Source: Candidatus Eremiobacterota bacterium (GTDB taxonomy: Bacteria > Vulcanimicrobiota > Vulcanimicrobiia > Vulcanimicrobiales > Vulcanimicrobiaceae). Taken from it: a stretch of DNA of 64,000 nt. The DNA is taken from assembly GCA_019235885.1 (NCBI GenBank), contig JAFAKB010000051.1, positions 16,875-80,874 on the forward strand, written 5' to 3'. How positions within the stretch are numbered: the stretch's first letter is position 1; each line of letters opens with the position of its first letter. The notes below the pieces were generated by a model. That model made no database searches and was not told where the DNA came from. It saw nothing but the letters and a program-made list of their open reading frames with translations. This document shows positions 1 to 10,465 of this stretch, piece after piece. Both the position numbers and the translations under genes were made by a program.

Positions 1-921
1 CTTTTTCTGCGTGAGCTGGAACGCGCCGATGTGCTTGCCGAACTGCACCCGCGTCTTGGCGTACTCGAGCGCGCTCTCGTAGCACGCGCGCGCCGCGCCG
101 AGCGCGCCCCACACGATCCCGTAGCGCGCTTCGTTCAGGCACGAGAGCGGTCCGCGCAATCCTGAGACGTTCGGCAAGATCGCGTCCGCCGGAACGCGAC
201 AGTCCTCGAAGACAAGCTCCGAAGTCACCGACGCGCGCAAGGAGAGCTTTTTTTCGATGTTGCGCGTCGAAAAGCCCTGCGTGCCTTTCGGTACGATGAA
301 GCCGCGTATCGAGCCGCTGCGGTGCCCGTCCTGCGGGTCGAGCCGCGCCCACACGATCGCAAGGTCGGCCATGCCGCCGTTGGTGATCCACGCTTTCGTC
401 CCGTTCAAGACGTAGTCGGAACCGTCGCGCCGTGCGACCGTCCGCATTCCGGCCGGATCGCTGCCGAAATCCCATTCCGTCAGTCCGAAGCAGCCGATCG
501 CCTCACCGGCCGCCATTCGCGGCAGCCACGCCTCTTTCTGTTCTTCCGAGCCGTGCGCCCAGATCGCGTACATCGCCAGCGAGCCTTGCACGGAGACGAA
601 CGAGCGAAATCCGGAGTCGCCCGCTTCGAGTTCGAGGCACGCGAGCCCGTAGGCGACCGCGCTCGTCCCCGCGCAGCCATAGCCGTGCAGATGCATCCCG
701 AGCAGGCCGAGATCGCCGATCTCCTTCGCCATTGCTTTCGGAAACGTGTGGTCTTCGAACCATTCCGCGATGTTCGGCAGCACGCGGTCGCGCACGAACG
801 CGCGGACGGTGTCGCGGATGAGCCGCTCGTCGTCGTTCAGCAGCGCGTCGATCCCGAGAAAGTCGGTCGGCGAGGGCGCCGGCGGCGCGGCGCGGTGCAT
901 GTCGGTGCTCGCGGTCGTCAT
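1..921 (-). CDS. gcdH: Glutaryl-CoA dehydrogenase, C-terminus beyond window edge
   Basis: Translating the minus strand from the ATG at 921-919 gives 307 uninterrupted codons that run off the left edge. The protein reads as an acyl-CoA dehydrogenase of the glutaryl-CoA dehydrogenase type. It oxidatively decarboxylates glutaryl-CoA to crotonyl-CoA in lysine, tryptophan and glutarate breakdown and passes electrons to ETF. Visible family segments are GCFGLTEWDFGSDP (about residues 143-156), LNGTKAWITNG, the IRGFIVPKG strand, KLSLRASVTSELVFEDCRVP, and LNEARYGIVWGALGAARACY near the truncation. The catalytic glutamate of this family lies in the missing C-terminus and cannot be checked. The usual TEP at the flavin loop is TEW here. 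A second in-frame ATG (residue 8) is an alternative start. Family assignment is firm; substrate is by family resemblance. Confidence 0.9.
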   Translation of the reverse strand, partial: MTTASTDMHRAAPPAPSPTDFLGIDALLNDDERLIRDTVRAFVRDRVLPNIAEWFEDHTFPKAMAKEIGDLGLLGMHLHGYGCAGTSAVAYGLACLELEAGDSGFRSFVSVQGSLAMYAIWAHGSEEQKEAWLPRMAAGEAIGCFGLTEWDFGSDPAGMRTVARRDGSDYVLNGTKAWITNGGMADLAIVWARLDPQDGHRSGSIRGFIVPKGTQGFSTRNIEKKLSLRASVTSELVFEDCRVPADAILPNVSGLRGPLSCLNEARYGIVWGALGAARACYESALEYAKTRVQFGKHIGAFQLTQKK

Positions 922-1058
922 CCCGCGCAGGTTCGGGAGCCGCCGCGGGCGCTCCCCGGCACGGTCGTCGGATGAGGTACTGGTCCGAGGACGAAATCGG
1001 CCGGCTTTCATCGCGGGCCTTGTTGTCGCGCCGAGACGCGTGATAGGTTCGGCGTGAG

Positions 1059-1610
1059 ATGGTCGAGACAAAGATCCCGCGCTGGTTGGCGGCATTGGAC
1101 GAAAACAAGCCGTACATCGAAGTCCTGGACGGCGAACGGGTGCCCGACGTGAGCCCGAAGAAGGCGCACGGCCTGCTGGCCGTCGCCATCGGGGCGAGCA
1201 TGCGGCCCTGGGCGCGCGGGCGGGGCGGCGTTGGGGCGGAGATAAGGTATTACTTTTTGCGTCCCGACGGGCGTTGGTCTTCGCTGCTCCCCGACGTGTC
1301 GTTCATGTCGTACGCACGTCATCCGCTGGAGGGTGATGACCCGCAACGGCCGCGAGTCGCGCCGGACATTGCCGTGGAGATCGTGTCGCCCGGCGATCGC
1401 CCGTCGACGATTCAGCGCAAGGTCACGACATATTTGGAGTACGGATCGACGGTCGTTCTCGTTCTGTACGCCGAGCCCCGCCGCGTCGCGATCCACCGTG
1501 CTGGCGGCTCGGTCGAAGAGCGCGACGCACGCGGAACGTGGCTCCTCGAACCGTACGACCTTGCGCTGGACTGGGAAGATATTTTCTATGAGATCGACCT
1601 GAACCGTTAA
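1059..1610 (+). CDS. Uma2 family (DUF820) restriction-endonuclease-fold protein, copy 1
   Basis: A 183-residue protein of the Uma2/DUF820 family, which has a PD-(D/E)XK nuclease fold and is expanded in cyanobacteria and some soil phyla; its cellular role is not established. Family marks are [12 protein letters not shown] (the PD of the motif), [15 protein letters not shown] (the D/E..VEI strand) and the following [17 protein letters not shown]. It is a close tandem paralogue of the gene at 2127; similarity extends upstream of the ATG (about 1014-1058 against 2082-2126). Its stop codon overlaps the stop of the convergent macro-domain remnant. No operon partner is visible. Confidence 0.85.
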   Translation: MVETKIPRWLAALDENKPYIEVLDGERVPDVSPKKAHGLLAVAIGASMRPWARGRGGVGAEIRYYFLRPDGRWSSLLPDVSFMSYARHPLEGDDPQRPRVAPDIAVEIVSPGDRPSTIQRKVTTYLEYGSTVVLVLYAEPRRVAIHRAGGSVEERDARGTWLLEPYDLALDWEDIFYEIDLNR

Positions 1611-2050
1611 GCGCCACGACCCGCGGTGAGTTCTCTCCGGTACGCGGCTTCGGTCCGTTCGTCGAAGCAGCAGAAGATCACGCGCTTCGGGCCCGCGTGC
1701 TCGCGCAGAAACTCGCGCACCGCCGCCACCGCGACCGACGTCGCGGCGTCGAGCGGATAACCGTACACGCCGGTGCTGATCGCGGGAAACGCGACGGAAC
1801 GCGCCCCGAGCGCATGGCGGTACGCACTTGCGAGCAGCTGCGGCTCGCCAGGTTCCCGCCTTGCCACACCGGTCCGACCGCGTGGATCACGTGCTTCGCC
1901 TTGAGCCGGAATCCCGGCGTCACGCGCACTTCGCCGGTCGGACAGCCGCCGATCGTGCGGCACGCTGCAAGCAGCTCCGGCCCCGCCGCGTTCCTCGTCC
2001 ATGCGTTTTCTCATCGCGTCAACCGCATTGGGCCGGTGCTCATCGTAGCA
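1607..2050 (-). pseudogene. Macro-domain protein remnant (frameshifts and internal deletions)
   Basis: Two minus-strand frames each carry parts of one macro domain (ADP-ribose-binding, O-acetyl-ADP-ribose deacetylase type). One frame reads [19 protein letters not shown] then [20 protein letters not shown]. The next continues [14 protein letters not shown] and [17 protein letters not shown] to a stop at 1609-1607. The frame changes near 1850-1857. The N-terminal ADP-ribose loop (normally VNAAN...GGGGVDGAIH) is missing between NAVDAM and AGPELL, and about 6-10 residues are lost before GARSVAF. Several independent lesions make a single sequencing error unlikely; decay is the better reading. It sits between the two Uma2 copies. 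Confidence 0.75.
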
Positions 2051-2126
2051 TAACAGGCCCTTAGCGGCCGGTTTTCCACCACGGGCCTTGCCGTTGCGCC
2101 AGGACGCGTGATAGGTTCGGCGTGAG

Positions 2127-2687
2127 ATGGTTGAGACGAAAATCCCGCGCTGGCTCACGGCGCTGGACGAGAACAAACCGTACATCGAAGTGCTCGACGG
2201 CGAGAAGTTGCCCGACATGAGCCCGTACGACGTTCACGGGCAAATCGCGGTCCGCATCGGCGCGCAGCTCGACGAATGGGCGGGCGACCGCGGCAGCGTA
2301 GGAGTCGAAGTCAGATTCTACTTCTTCCGCGCTGATGGAACTTGGTCGTCGCTGCTGCCGGAGGTGAAGTACATGTCCTACGCTCGGGTGCCGAACAGCA
2401 TGGACGACAGCTCGCAGCGGCCGCGCGTAGCGCCGGATATCGCGGTCGAAATTCTCTCGCCCAGCGATCGGCCCAGTCGCACCCGGCGGAAGGTAGAGAC
2501 GTACTTGGAGTTCGGCGCGACGCTCGTCATGGTCGTGCACCCGGTAAAGCGGACGGTCGCGATATACCGCAACGACGGAACCATCGAACACCGCGACGCG
2601 CGCGGCACGTGGCCGCTCGAGCAGTTCGACGGGCTGGTCCTGGATTGGGAGAAGATCTACCGCGGAGTCAAGCTGCCAGATCGCTGA
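2127..2687 (+). CDS. Uma2 family (DUF820) protein, copy 2
   Basis: A 186-residue paralogue of the gene at 1059. The N-terminal 30 residues are nearly identical between copies ([24 protein letters not shown]). Family strands are [27 protein letters not shown] and [17 protein letters not shown], with the [12 protein letters not shown] tail typical of Uma2 proteins. The upstream 40-45 bp match those of copy 1, so the duplication included the leader. Function is unknown beyond the nuclease-like fold. It is followed by a GC-rich non-coding stretch and then the ribosomal-protein promoter. Confidence 0.85.
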   Translation: MVETKIPRWLTALDENKPYIEVLDGEKLPDMSPYDVHGQIAVRIGAQLDEWAGDRGSVGVEVRFYFFRADGTWSSLLPEVKYMSYARVPNSMDDSSQRPRVAPDIAVEILSPSDRPSRTRRKVETYLEFGATLVMVVHPVKRTVAIYRNDGTIEHRDARGTWPLEQFDGLVLDWEKIYRGVKLPDR

Positions 2688-2754
2688 GCTCCTCGTACCA
2701 TCAAGCGCTTTGTCGCGAACTCCATAAGCCCGCGCGGTGCCGTGATCGTGCCTG

Positions 2755-2900
2755 GGCGGGGTGGGCCGCACCCGTGGCGGCGGGGCGTTGAGGAGGAGCG
2801 GAGCCCGGAGGGCGGGAGCGACGACGAACCCGAGCGACCAGAGGCCCAGGGACGGGCCGTCGGGAGCGTCCCCGCCGGCGCGGGTGCGGCCCACCCCGCC
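2755..2900. repeat. Long inverted repeat upstream of ribosomal-protein promoter
   Basis: Positions 2755-2774 and 2881-2900 are perfect 20-nt inverted repeats (GGCGGGGTGGGCCGCACCCG and its complement). Imperfect pairing continues inward for roughly 12 more bases. The 106-bp centre is GC-rich and has no recognisable gene; short frames through it look like composition artefacts. It occupies most of the 2688-2971 gap, so it may be a terminator-like or mobile palindromic element. Not matched to a known family. Confidence 0.75.
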
Positions 2901-2971
2901 CCGCCACCACCTCCCGAGGACGCCCATCCCGAGAAAACGCCAGGCCAAGTGGAGAACTGAACCCCGGTGGG

Positions 2972-3000
2972 TTGACGTTTGGCCGTAAGCCCGGTACACT
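2972..3000 (+). promoter_or_regulatory. Sigma70-type promoter for ribosomal-protein superoperon
   Basis: TTGACG at 2972-2977 and TACACT at 2995-3000 are separated by 17 nt, close to the housekeeping consensus. Transcription would begin near 3007, giving a leader of about 95 nt before rplC. The leader contains a small hairpin (GGCGTA 3052-3057 with TACGCC 3063-3068). The same arrangement precedes rpsK. Confidence 0.7.
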
Positions 3001-3102
3001 ATCCCGGTTGTGGTCCACGCCGAGGCCGCCTGAAAGCGCGCCCCGGCGAAAGGCGTAACGAATACGCCAGGGCCCGTGGATATCCGTAAGGGATCGATCA
3101 AC

Positions 3103-3735
3103 GTGAAGAACATCATCGGCCGCAAGGTCGGGATGACCAGCGTGTTCACGGACGACGGCCGGAGCGTTCCGGTCACCGTGATCCAAGCCGGTCCGTGTAC
3201 CGTGGTGCAAAAGAAGACGAAGGAATCCGACGGCTACGAAGCCGTCGCGCTGGCGTTCGGCGACGTGAAACCGTCGCGCCTGACCAAAGCGCTGCAAGGC
3301 CACTACAAGCGAGCCGGAATCGCGCCCAAGCGCGACATCCGCGAGTTCCGCACGGGGATCGACGGCGTCGAGCTCGGCGCGACGATCACCGTCGAAGGCT
3401 TCACCGCCGGCGACCGCGTCGACGTGCAGGGGATCTCGAAGGGCCACGGCTTCTCGGGCGGGATCAAGCGCTGGAACTTCAGCGGCGGCGGCGCGAGCCA
3501 CGGCTCGATGATCCACCGCCAGCCGGCCTCGAACGGCGACACCAACGCCGGCCACACGCACCGCGGCAGCCGCCGCCCCGGCCACTACGGCGTCGACAAG
3601 GTGACGCACCAGAACTTGGAAGTCGTCCGCGCCGACACCGAGCGCAATTTGCTGCTCGTGCGCGGTCCGGTTCCCGGCCCGAAAAACGGGCTGGTGATCG
3701 TGCAACAGTCCGTCAAAGTGAAGGCGAGCGCGTAA
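3103..3735 (+). CDS. rplC: 50S ribosomal protein L3
   Basis: 210 residues, normal L3 length. L3 binds 23S rRNA near the peptidyl-transferase centre and is an early assembly protein. The start GTG at 3103 is chosen because AAGGGA (3088-3093) lies 9 nt upstream and it gives the standard N-terminus VKNIIGRKVGMT. An in-frame GTG at 3076 would add nine residues and lacks a good ribosome-binding site. The loop GISKGHGFSGGIKRWNF and the RRPGHYG segment are typical of L3. rpsJ (S10), the usual upstream gene, is absent. The stop overlaps the rplD start (TAATG). Confidence 0.97.
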   Translation: MKNIIGRKVGMTSVFTDDGRSVPVTVIQAGPCTVVQKKTKESDGYEAVALAFGDVKPSRLTKALQGHYKRAGIAPKRDIREFRTGIDGVELGATITVEGFTAGDRVDVQGISKGHGFSGGIKRWNFSGGGASHGSMIHRQPASNGDTNAGHTHRGSRRPGHYGVDKVTHQNLEVVRADTERNLLLVRGPVPGPKNGLVIVQQSVKVKASA

Positions 3736-4394
3736 TGGCGCAGGTAATCGACGCACAAGGCAAGCCCGTGCGCGAACAAGAGACGCCCGCCGCCTTCGCC
3801 GGCCCCGTCGAAGGAAGAGCGAACGCGATCTACCGCGCGGTCTTCCGCGAGCTCGCGAACCCGCGTGCCGGAACGGCGTCGACGAAGAAGCGCGACGAAG
3901 TCCGCGGCGGCGGCAAGAAACCGTGGCGCCAGAAGGGCACCGGCCGGGCCCGCCAGGGCTCGATCCGCTCGCCGCAGTGGGCGCACGGCGGCGTCGTGTT
4001 CGGTCCGCAGCCGCGCTCGTACGTCTCGAGCCTGAACAAGAAGGAACGCCGCGTCGCGATGCGCGCCGCGCTGGCCGACAAGTTCCAGTCCGGCGGCGTG
4101 ACGGTGCTCGCCACCGAGCAGCTCGATCTGACGAAGACGAAGGCGCTCGCCACGCTGCTGTTCGGCTCGGCGAAGGCCGCGAAGTCCGGCCCGAAGACGC
4201 TGGTCGTCTTCGCGACGGAGGAGTTGGAGGCGGTCGGGACGCCGCTGCGCCGCACCGGCCGCAACCTCGAACGCGTCAACGTGACGCATACGGGCGAGCT
4301 CGACGTCAAGGACGTCGTTGGCTACGGCCGGCTCGTCCTCACCACCGCCGCGCACGACGCCCTCGCGGCGAAATACGCGCAGGAGCCGAAGTAG
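3735..4394 (+). CDS. rplD: 50S ribosomal protein L4
   Basis: 219 residues. L4 lines the peptide exit tunnel and in many bacteria regulates the S10 operon. The tunnel-loop signature GGGKKPWRQKGTGRARQGS is intact, followed by WAHGGVVFGP and the C-terminal Rossmann-like domain ending in the DVVGYGRLVLT segment. The ATG at 3735 overlaps the rplC stop, implying translational coupling. Confidence 0.97.
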   Translation: MAQVIDAQGKPVREQETPAAFAGPVEGRANAIYRAVFRELANPRAGTASTKKRDEVRGGGKKPWRQKGTGRARQGSIRSPQWAHGGVVFGPQPRSYVSSLNKKERRVAMRAALADKFQSGGVTVLATEQLDLTKTKALATLLFGSAKAAKSGPKTLVVFATEELEAVGTPLRRTGRNLERVNVTHTGELDVKDVVGYGRLVLTTAAHDALAAKYAQEPK

Positions 4395-4396
4395 CC

Positions 4397-4705
4397 GTGA
4401 ACGCGAGAGATGTTATCATCGCGCCGCTGATCACCGAGAAGTCGATGGCGGGGACGCTCGCGCAGCAGTACGCCTTCGAGGTCAACCCGCACGCCACCAA
4501 GACGCAGATCAAAGCCGCGGTCGCCGAGATCTTCGGCGTCACCGTGCTGAAGATCAACACCGTCAACGTGGGCGGCAAGAAGAAGAACTTCGCCCGCCGC
4601 GGCCGCCGCACGTCCGGCGTCCAGTCGGACTGGAAGAAGGCGATCGTCACCATCGCGCCGGGTCAGAAGATACAACTCGGCGGCGTCAACTACTTCGAGC
4701 AATAA
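4397..4705 (+). CDS. rplW: 50S ribosomal protein L23
   Basis: 102 residues with a GTG start 2 nt after the rplD stop. L23 sits at the tunnel exit and docks trigger factor and SRP. Family segments are [36 protein letters not shown] and the basic [11 protein letters not shown] loop. Fits the conserved L4-L23-L2 order. Confidence 0.96.
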   Translation: MNARDVIIAPLITEKSMAGTLAQQYAFEVNPHATKTQIKAAVAEIFGVTVLKINTVNVGGKKKNFARRGRRTSGVQSDWKKAIVTIAPGQKIQLGGVNYFEQ

Positions 4706-4706
4706 C

Positions 4707-5534
<828 letters not shown>

Positions 5535-5535
5535 C

Positions 5536-5811
5536 ATGGGCCGTTCACTGAAGAAAGGTCCGTTCGTCGCGGACCATCTCGCCGCCAAAGTCGAGAAGCT
5601 GAACTCGACGCGCGAGAAGCGGGTCATCAAGACATGGTCGCGCGCCTCGACGATCGTTCCGGCGATGGTCGGCCACACGATCTCGGTGCACAACGGCCGG
5701 GCGCACATCCCGGTGTTCATCACCGAGAACATGGTCGGGCACAAGCTCGGCGAGTTCTCGCCTACGCGCACCTTCAAGGGCCACGCGGGCGATAAGGCCA
5801 AGGTATCATGA
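5536..5811 (+). CDS. rpsS: 30S ribosomal protein S19
   Basis: 91 residues, typical S19: [14 protein letters not shown] at the N-terminus and [17 protein letters not shown] at the C-terminus. S19 pairs with S13 in the 30S head. The stop overlaps the rplV start by 4 nt (ATGA). Confidence 0.97.
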   Translation: MGRSLKKGPFVADHLAAKVEKLNSTREKRVIKTWSRASTIVPAMVGHTISVHNGRAHIPVFITENMVGHKLGEFSPTRTFKGHAGDKAKVS

Positions 5812-6332
5812 ACGATTCGCCGATCGAGTTGCGCGCGGAGGCGGTGGCGCACCTGAAGTTCGCCCGCGTCGGGCCGCGCAAGCTGCGCCGCGTCGCGGAC
5901 GCGATCCGCGGCAAGACCGTGCGCGAAGCGCTGGTCCTGTTGAAGTTCGCCGGCGTCTTCGCCGCCGAGCCGATCGAAAAATTGCTCAAGAGCGCGGTCG
6001 CGAACGCGGAGAACAACCACGACATGAGCTCGGACGGGCTCTACGTCACGCGCATCACCGTCGACGGCGGACCCGGCGGCGGGTTCACCAAGCGGCTCGA
6101 CCCGCGCGCGCAAGGCCGGGCGGCGTTCAAGCGCAAGCGGCTCTCGCACGTGACGATCGCGGTCGGCGCCAACCCGCCGAAGCACCAGCCGAAGCAGCGC
6201 GCGGGCGCCGCGATCGGCCTCAAGACGCGCGCGCAGCGCCAAGCGCAGGCCGCCGGCGGGCGCAAGAAGTCCTCGAAGCCGGCCGCACCGCGCCGGAAGA
6301 AGCAAACCGCGGGCGCGGGGGCATCGGAGTAA
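5808..6332 (+). CDS. rplV: 50S ribosomal protein L22 with basic C-terminal tail
   Basis: 174 residues, against about 110 for common L22. The L22 core ([19 protein letters not shown], then [18 protein letters not shown] and the tunnel hairpin ending [12 protein letters not shown]) fills the first 125 or so residues. The remaining roughly 50 residues are Lys/Arg/Ala/Gln-rich and probably disordered. The tail is in frame and followed 1 nt later by rpsC, so it is a genuine extension. L22 lines the exit tunnel. Confidence 0.95.
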   Translation: MNDSPIELRAEAVAHLKFARVGPRKLRRVADAIRGKTVREALVLLKFAGVFAAEPIEKLLKSAVANAENNHDMSSDGLYVTRITVDGGPGGGFTKRLDPRAQGRAAFKRKRLSHVTIAVGANPPKHQPKQRAGAAIGLKTRAQRQAQAAGGRKKSSKPAAPRRKKQTAGAGASE

Positions 6333-6333
6333 C

Positions 6334-7536
<1,203 letters not shown>

Positions 7537-7538
7537 AC

Positions 7539-7970
7539 ATGCTGACCCCGAAAAGAGTGAAGTGGCGCCGCCAGCACCGCGGCCGCATGCGCGGCAAAGC
7601 GCTGGTCGGCAACACGCTGACGTTCGGCGAGTTCGGCCTGCAGGCGCTGGAGCCGGTGTGGATGACCAACCGGCAGATCGAGGCCGCGCGTATCGCGATG
7701 ACCCGCCACATCAAGCGCGGCGGCAAGGTCTGGATCAAGGTCTTCCCCGACAAGTCGGTGACGAAGAAGCCGGCCGAGGTCCGCATGGGCTCCGGCAAGG
7801 GCAACCCCGAGTTCTGGGTCGCCGTCGTGCGCCCGGGCCGCGTGCTCTTCGAGCTCGCCGGCGTCGACGAGAAGACGGCGCGCGAAGCGCTGCGCCTGGC
7901 CGCGCAAAAGCTGCCGATCTCGACCAAGGTCGTGACGCGCGGCGACGAGGAGACGGGGGTGGCCATCTGA
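7539..7970 (+). CDS. rplP: 50S ribosomal protein L16
   Basis: 143 residues, standard L16: the N-terminal [37 protein letters not shown], and the [19 protein letters not shown] loop near the A-site. The stop overlaps the rpmC start by 1 nt (TGATG). Confidence 0.98.
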   Translation: MLTPKRVKWRRQHRGRMRGKALVGNTLTFGEFGLQALEPVWMTNRQIEAARIAMTRHIKRGGKVWIKVFPDKSVTKKPAEVRMGSGKGNPEFWVAVVRPGRVLFELAGVDEKTAREALRLAAQKLPISTKVVTRGDEETGVAI

Positions 7971-8191
7971 TGAAGCGCAACGATCTGCGCCATCTGCGCG
8001 AGCTTTCGCTCAAAGATCTCGAGCAGCGCGCCCGCGAGACGAAGGAAGAGCTCTTCAACCTGCGCTTCTCGCTGCGCACCGGACACCTCAGCGACTTCTC
8101 GCGGGTGAAGCAAGTCCGGCGCACCTACGCCCAGATTCAAACCGCGATCTCCGAGAAGCGGATCGCCGAGGCACGTCATGGAGCAGCATAA
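7970..8191 (+). CDS. rpmC: 50S ribosomal protein L29
   Basis: 73 residues, two-helix L29. Marks are [20 protein letters not shown] and [20 protein letters not shown]. The ATG at 7970 overlaps the rplP stop. The 3' end overlaps rpsQ by 14 nt, an unusually long overlap within this operon. L29 sits by the tunnel exit next to L23. Confidence 0.95.
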   Translation: MKRNDLRHLRELSLKDLEQRARETKEELFNLRFSLRTGHLSDFSRVKQVRRTYAQIQTAISEKRIAEARHGAA

Positions 8192-8447
8192 TCAACGGGT
8201 CAACCGCCGGCGCGTCAAGCAAGGCCGCGTCGCGAGCGACAAGATGGACAAGACGATCGTCGTCGTGACCGAGACGCGCGTCCCGCACCCGGTCTACCGC
8301 AAGGTCGTCCGCCAGTCGACGCGCTTCAAGGCGCACGACGAGAAGAACGACGCCAAGACCGGCGATCTGGTCCGCATCCAAGAGTGCCGCCCGATGTCGC
8401 GCGGCAAGCGCTGGCGCTTGGTCGAGATTCTGGAGCGCGCGAAATGA
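8178..8447 (+). CDS. rpsQ: 30S ribosomal protein S17
   Basis: 89 residues. The OB-fold signature [19 protein letters not shown] and [19 protein letters not shown] are clear. It starts inside the last codons of rpmC and its TGA overlaps the rplN ATG. S17 is a primary binder of the 16S 5' domain. Confidence 0.97.
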   Translation: MEQHNQRVNRRRVKQGRVASDKMDKTIVVVTETRVPHPVYRKVVRQSTRFKAHDEKNDAKTGDLVRIQECRPMSRGKRWRLVEILERAK

Positions 8448-8821
8448 TTCAGCAAGAGACGCGGCTCAAGGTGGCCGACAACTCGGGGGCGCGCGAGCTG
8501 CTGTGCATCCACGTCAGCGGCGGCTCGCGGCATCCGTACGCGCACGTCGGCGACATCATCGTCGGGACGGTGAAGAGCGCGATCCCGGGCGCCGCGGTCA
8601 AGAAAGGCCAAGTCGTCAAGGCGGTCGTCGTGCGCACCTCGCAGCCGATGCGCCGGCCGGACGGATCGGTCATCAAGTTCGACGAGAACGCGTGCGTGAT
8701 CATCAAGGGCGAGAAGGACAACCTCGACCCGCGCGGGACGCGCGTGTTCGGACCCGTCTGCCGCGAGCTGCGCGACCGCGGCTTCCTGAAGATCGCCTCG
8801 TTAGCACCGGAGGTGCTCTAA
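8444..8821 (+). CDS. rplN: 50S ribosomal protein L14
   Basis: 125 residues. Start ATG 8444 gives the canonical [20 protein letters not shown]; an ATG further upstream in frame (8384) lies inside rpsQ and is not credible. Other marks are [14 protein letters not shown] and the C-terminal [30 protein letters not shown] end. L14 contacts the 30S at bridge B8. Confidence 0.97.
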   Translation: MIQQETRLKVADNSGARELLCIHVSGGSRHPYAHVGDIIVGTVKSAIPGAAVKKGQVVKAVVVRTSQPMRRPDGSVIKFDENACVIIKGEKDNLDPRGTRVFGPVCRELRDRGFLKIASLAPEVL

Positions 8822-8822
8822 G

Positions 8823-9167
8823 ATGGGCGTGAAGGCGAAGATCGTCAGGGGCGACACGGTCGTGCTGCGGCGCGGCAAGGAGAAAGGGAAGCGCGGGATC
8901 GTCAAGCACGTCTGGCCGAAGGACGGCTGCGCGACGGTCGAAGGGTTGAACGTCGTCAAGCGCCACACCAAGCCGGGAACGACCGGCGTGCAGAGCGGCG
9001 GCATCCTCGAGAAGGAAGCGCCGATCCCGCTCAGCGCGCTGATGGTGATCGATCCCAAGACCGACAAGCCGACCCGCGTGCGCCGCGTCCGCCGTTCCGA
9101 CGGCACGACGGTCCGCATCGCGGCTCGCTCCGGCGAGGAGCTGCTCGTCCCCAGTAAGGCGAAATAG
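8823..9167 (+). CDS. rplX: 50S ribosomal protein L24
   Basis: 114 residues with a KOW motif near the N-terminus ([20 protein letters not shown]), then [12 protein letters not shown] and an [13 protein letters not shown] segment. L24 initiates 50S assembly at the 23S 5' end. Spacing is 1 nt after rplN and 2 nt before rplE. Confidence 0.96.
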   Translation: MGVKAKIVRGDTVVLRRGKEKGKRGIVKHVWPKDGCATVEGLNVVKRHTKPGTTGVQSGGILEKEAPIPLSALMVIDPKTDKPTRVRRVRRSDGTTVRIAARSGEELLVPSKAK

Positions 9168-9169
9168 TC

Positions 9170-9736
9170 ATGGCAGCGAGATTGAAAGAGAAGTACGACA
9201 ACGAGGTGCGCGGGAAGCTGCAGGAGCGGTTCGCCTACAAGAACCCCATGCAGGTCCCGAAGCTCGAAAAGGTCGTCCTCAACATGTCGGTCGGCGAGGC
9301 GATCCAGAACTCGAAGGCGCTCGACAAGGCGGTCGACGAGCTGACGACGATCAGCGGCCAGAAGCCGGTGATCACCAAGGCGAAGAAGTCGATCGCGGCG
9401 TTCAAGCTCCGCGAGGGGATGAACATCGGCGCCAAGGTCACGCTGCGCGGCGAGCGGATGTACAACTTCCTCGACAAGCTGTTCAACATCGTGCTGCCGC
9501 GCATCCGCGACTTCCGCGGGCTGAGCCGGCGCTCGTTCGACGGGCGCGGCAACTACAGCCTCGGCCTGCGCGAGCAGCTGGTCTTCCCCGAGATCGACTT
9601 CGACAAGGTCGAGAAGGCGCGCGGGATGGACATCATCATCGTCACGACCGCGAAGAACGACGAAGAAGCGACCGAGTTTCTCACCCAGATGGGGCTGCCG
9701 CTGCAGAAGCAGACGACGGCCGGAGCGACGCGATAA
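9170..9736 (+). CDS. rplE: 50S ribosomal protein L5
   Basis: 188 residues, standard L5, the 5S rRNA binder: [54 protein letters not shown] and the [20 protein letters not shown] segment. Immediately abuts rpsN. Confidence 0.98.
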   Translation: MAARLKEKYDNEVRGKLQERFAYKNPMQVPKLEKVVLNMSVGEAIQNSKALDKAVDELTTISGQKPVITKAKKSIAAFKLREGMNIGAKVTLRGERMYNFLDKLFNIVLPRIRDFRGLSRRSFDGRGNYSLGLREQLVFPEIDFDKVEKARGMDIIIVTTAKNDEEATEFLTQMGLPLQKQTTAGATR

Positions 9737-9922
9737 ATGGCCAAGACCTCGCTGATCGAGAAGTCGAAGCGCACCCCGAAGTACGCGGTGCGCGCGCACA
9801 ACCGCTGCAAAGTCTGCGGCCGGCCGCGCGCCTACTACCGCAAGTTCGGCATGTGCCGCATCTGCTTCCGCGAGAACGCGCACCGCGGCTTCATCCCCGG
9901 CATCACGAAGGCAAGCTGGTGA
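9737..9922 (+). CDS. rpsN: 30S ribosomal protein S14, zinc-binding short form
   Basis: 61 residues, the short (type Z) S14 with an intact zinc ribbon: Cys24, Cys27, Cys40 and Cys43 in [22 protein letters not shown]. The C-terminal [10 protein letters not shown] is the family ending. Common outside Proteobacteria. The start directly follows the rplE stop. Confidence 0.97.
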   Translation: MAKTSLIEKSKRTPKYAVRAHNRCKVCGRPRAYYRKFGMCRICFRENAHRGFIPGITKASW

Positions 9923-9927
9923 AAGAA

Positions 9928-10053
9928 ATGATCATGTTGTTGGGCGCGCCCTCGGGGAATCGCGCCGCTGATATCATCGAGAGCGCGCCCGCCTATTGGG
10001 GGCCCCGCGCCGAAGGCGTGGGGGGCGCGGAGCCTGGGGCGGAGCGCCGTTAG
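9928..10053 (+). CDS. Possible 41-residue ORF in the rpsN-rpsH spacer
   Basis: Every other junction in this part of the operon is under 10 nt, but rpsN and rpsH are 135 nt apart. ATG 9928 to TAG 10053 encodes [20 protein letters not shown] followed by a Gly/Ala/Glu/Arg-rich tail; it matches no family I know. The stop is 4 nt before the rpsH ATG, which lacks a good ribosome-binding site of its own, so reading through this ORF could couple translation to rpsH. The DNA is also strongly self-complementary (CCGCGCC with GGCGCGG around 10001-10030), so it may instead be a structured RNA or inserted palindrome. Confidence 0.35.
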   Translation: MIMLLGAPSGNRAADIIESAPAYWGPRAEGVGGAEPGAERR

Positions 10054-10057
10054 AACC

Positions 10058-10459
10058 ATGGGAGTCATCACCGATCCGATCGCGGACCTGCTCACCCGCA
10101 TCCGCAACGCGAACACCGCGAACCACCAGACCTGCGACGTTCCGGCGTCGAAGATGAAGAAGGCCGTCGCGCAGATCCTGCTCGACGAAGGCTTCATCAA
10201 GGGCATCGAGGAGATCAAGGAAGGGCCGCAAGGCACGCTTCGGATCGCCCTCAAGTACGGGCCGGAGAAGGAGAAGGTCATCACCGGCCTGCGCCGGATC
10301 AGCCGTCCCGGTCTGCGCGTCTACACCTCGAAGACCGAGATCCCGCGCGTCCTGGGCGGGCTGGGTCTGGTCATCATGTCGACCTCGAAGGGCATCATGT
10401 CGGGCAAGCGCGCCAAGCGCGAAGGCTTCGGCGGCGAAGTCCTGGCCTACGTTTGGTAA
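10058..10459 (+). CDS. rpsH: 30S ribosomal protein S8
   Basis: 133 residues: [14 protein letters not shown] at the start, [20 protein letters not shown], and the conserved [20 protein letters not shown] plus GGEVLAYVW ending. S8 organises the 16S central domain and in other bacteria represses the spc operon. No clear Shine-Dalgarno precedes its ATG. Confidence 0.97.
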   Translation: MGVITDPIADLLTRIRNANTANHQTCDVPASKMKKAVAQILLDEGFIKGIEEIKEGPQGTLRIALKYGPEKEKVITGLRRISRPGLRVYTSKTEIPRVLGGLGLVIMSTSKGIMSGKRAKREGFGGEVLAYVW

Positions 10460-10465
10460 TCGATC

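Noticed and set aside
2742..2960. 72-codon ORF in the gap before rplC
   Set aside because: It lies across the long inverted repeat, is Pro/Gly/Glu-rich and has no ribosome-binding site.
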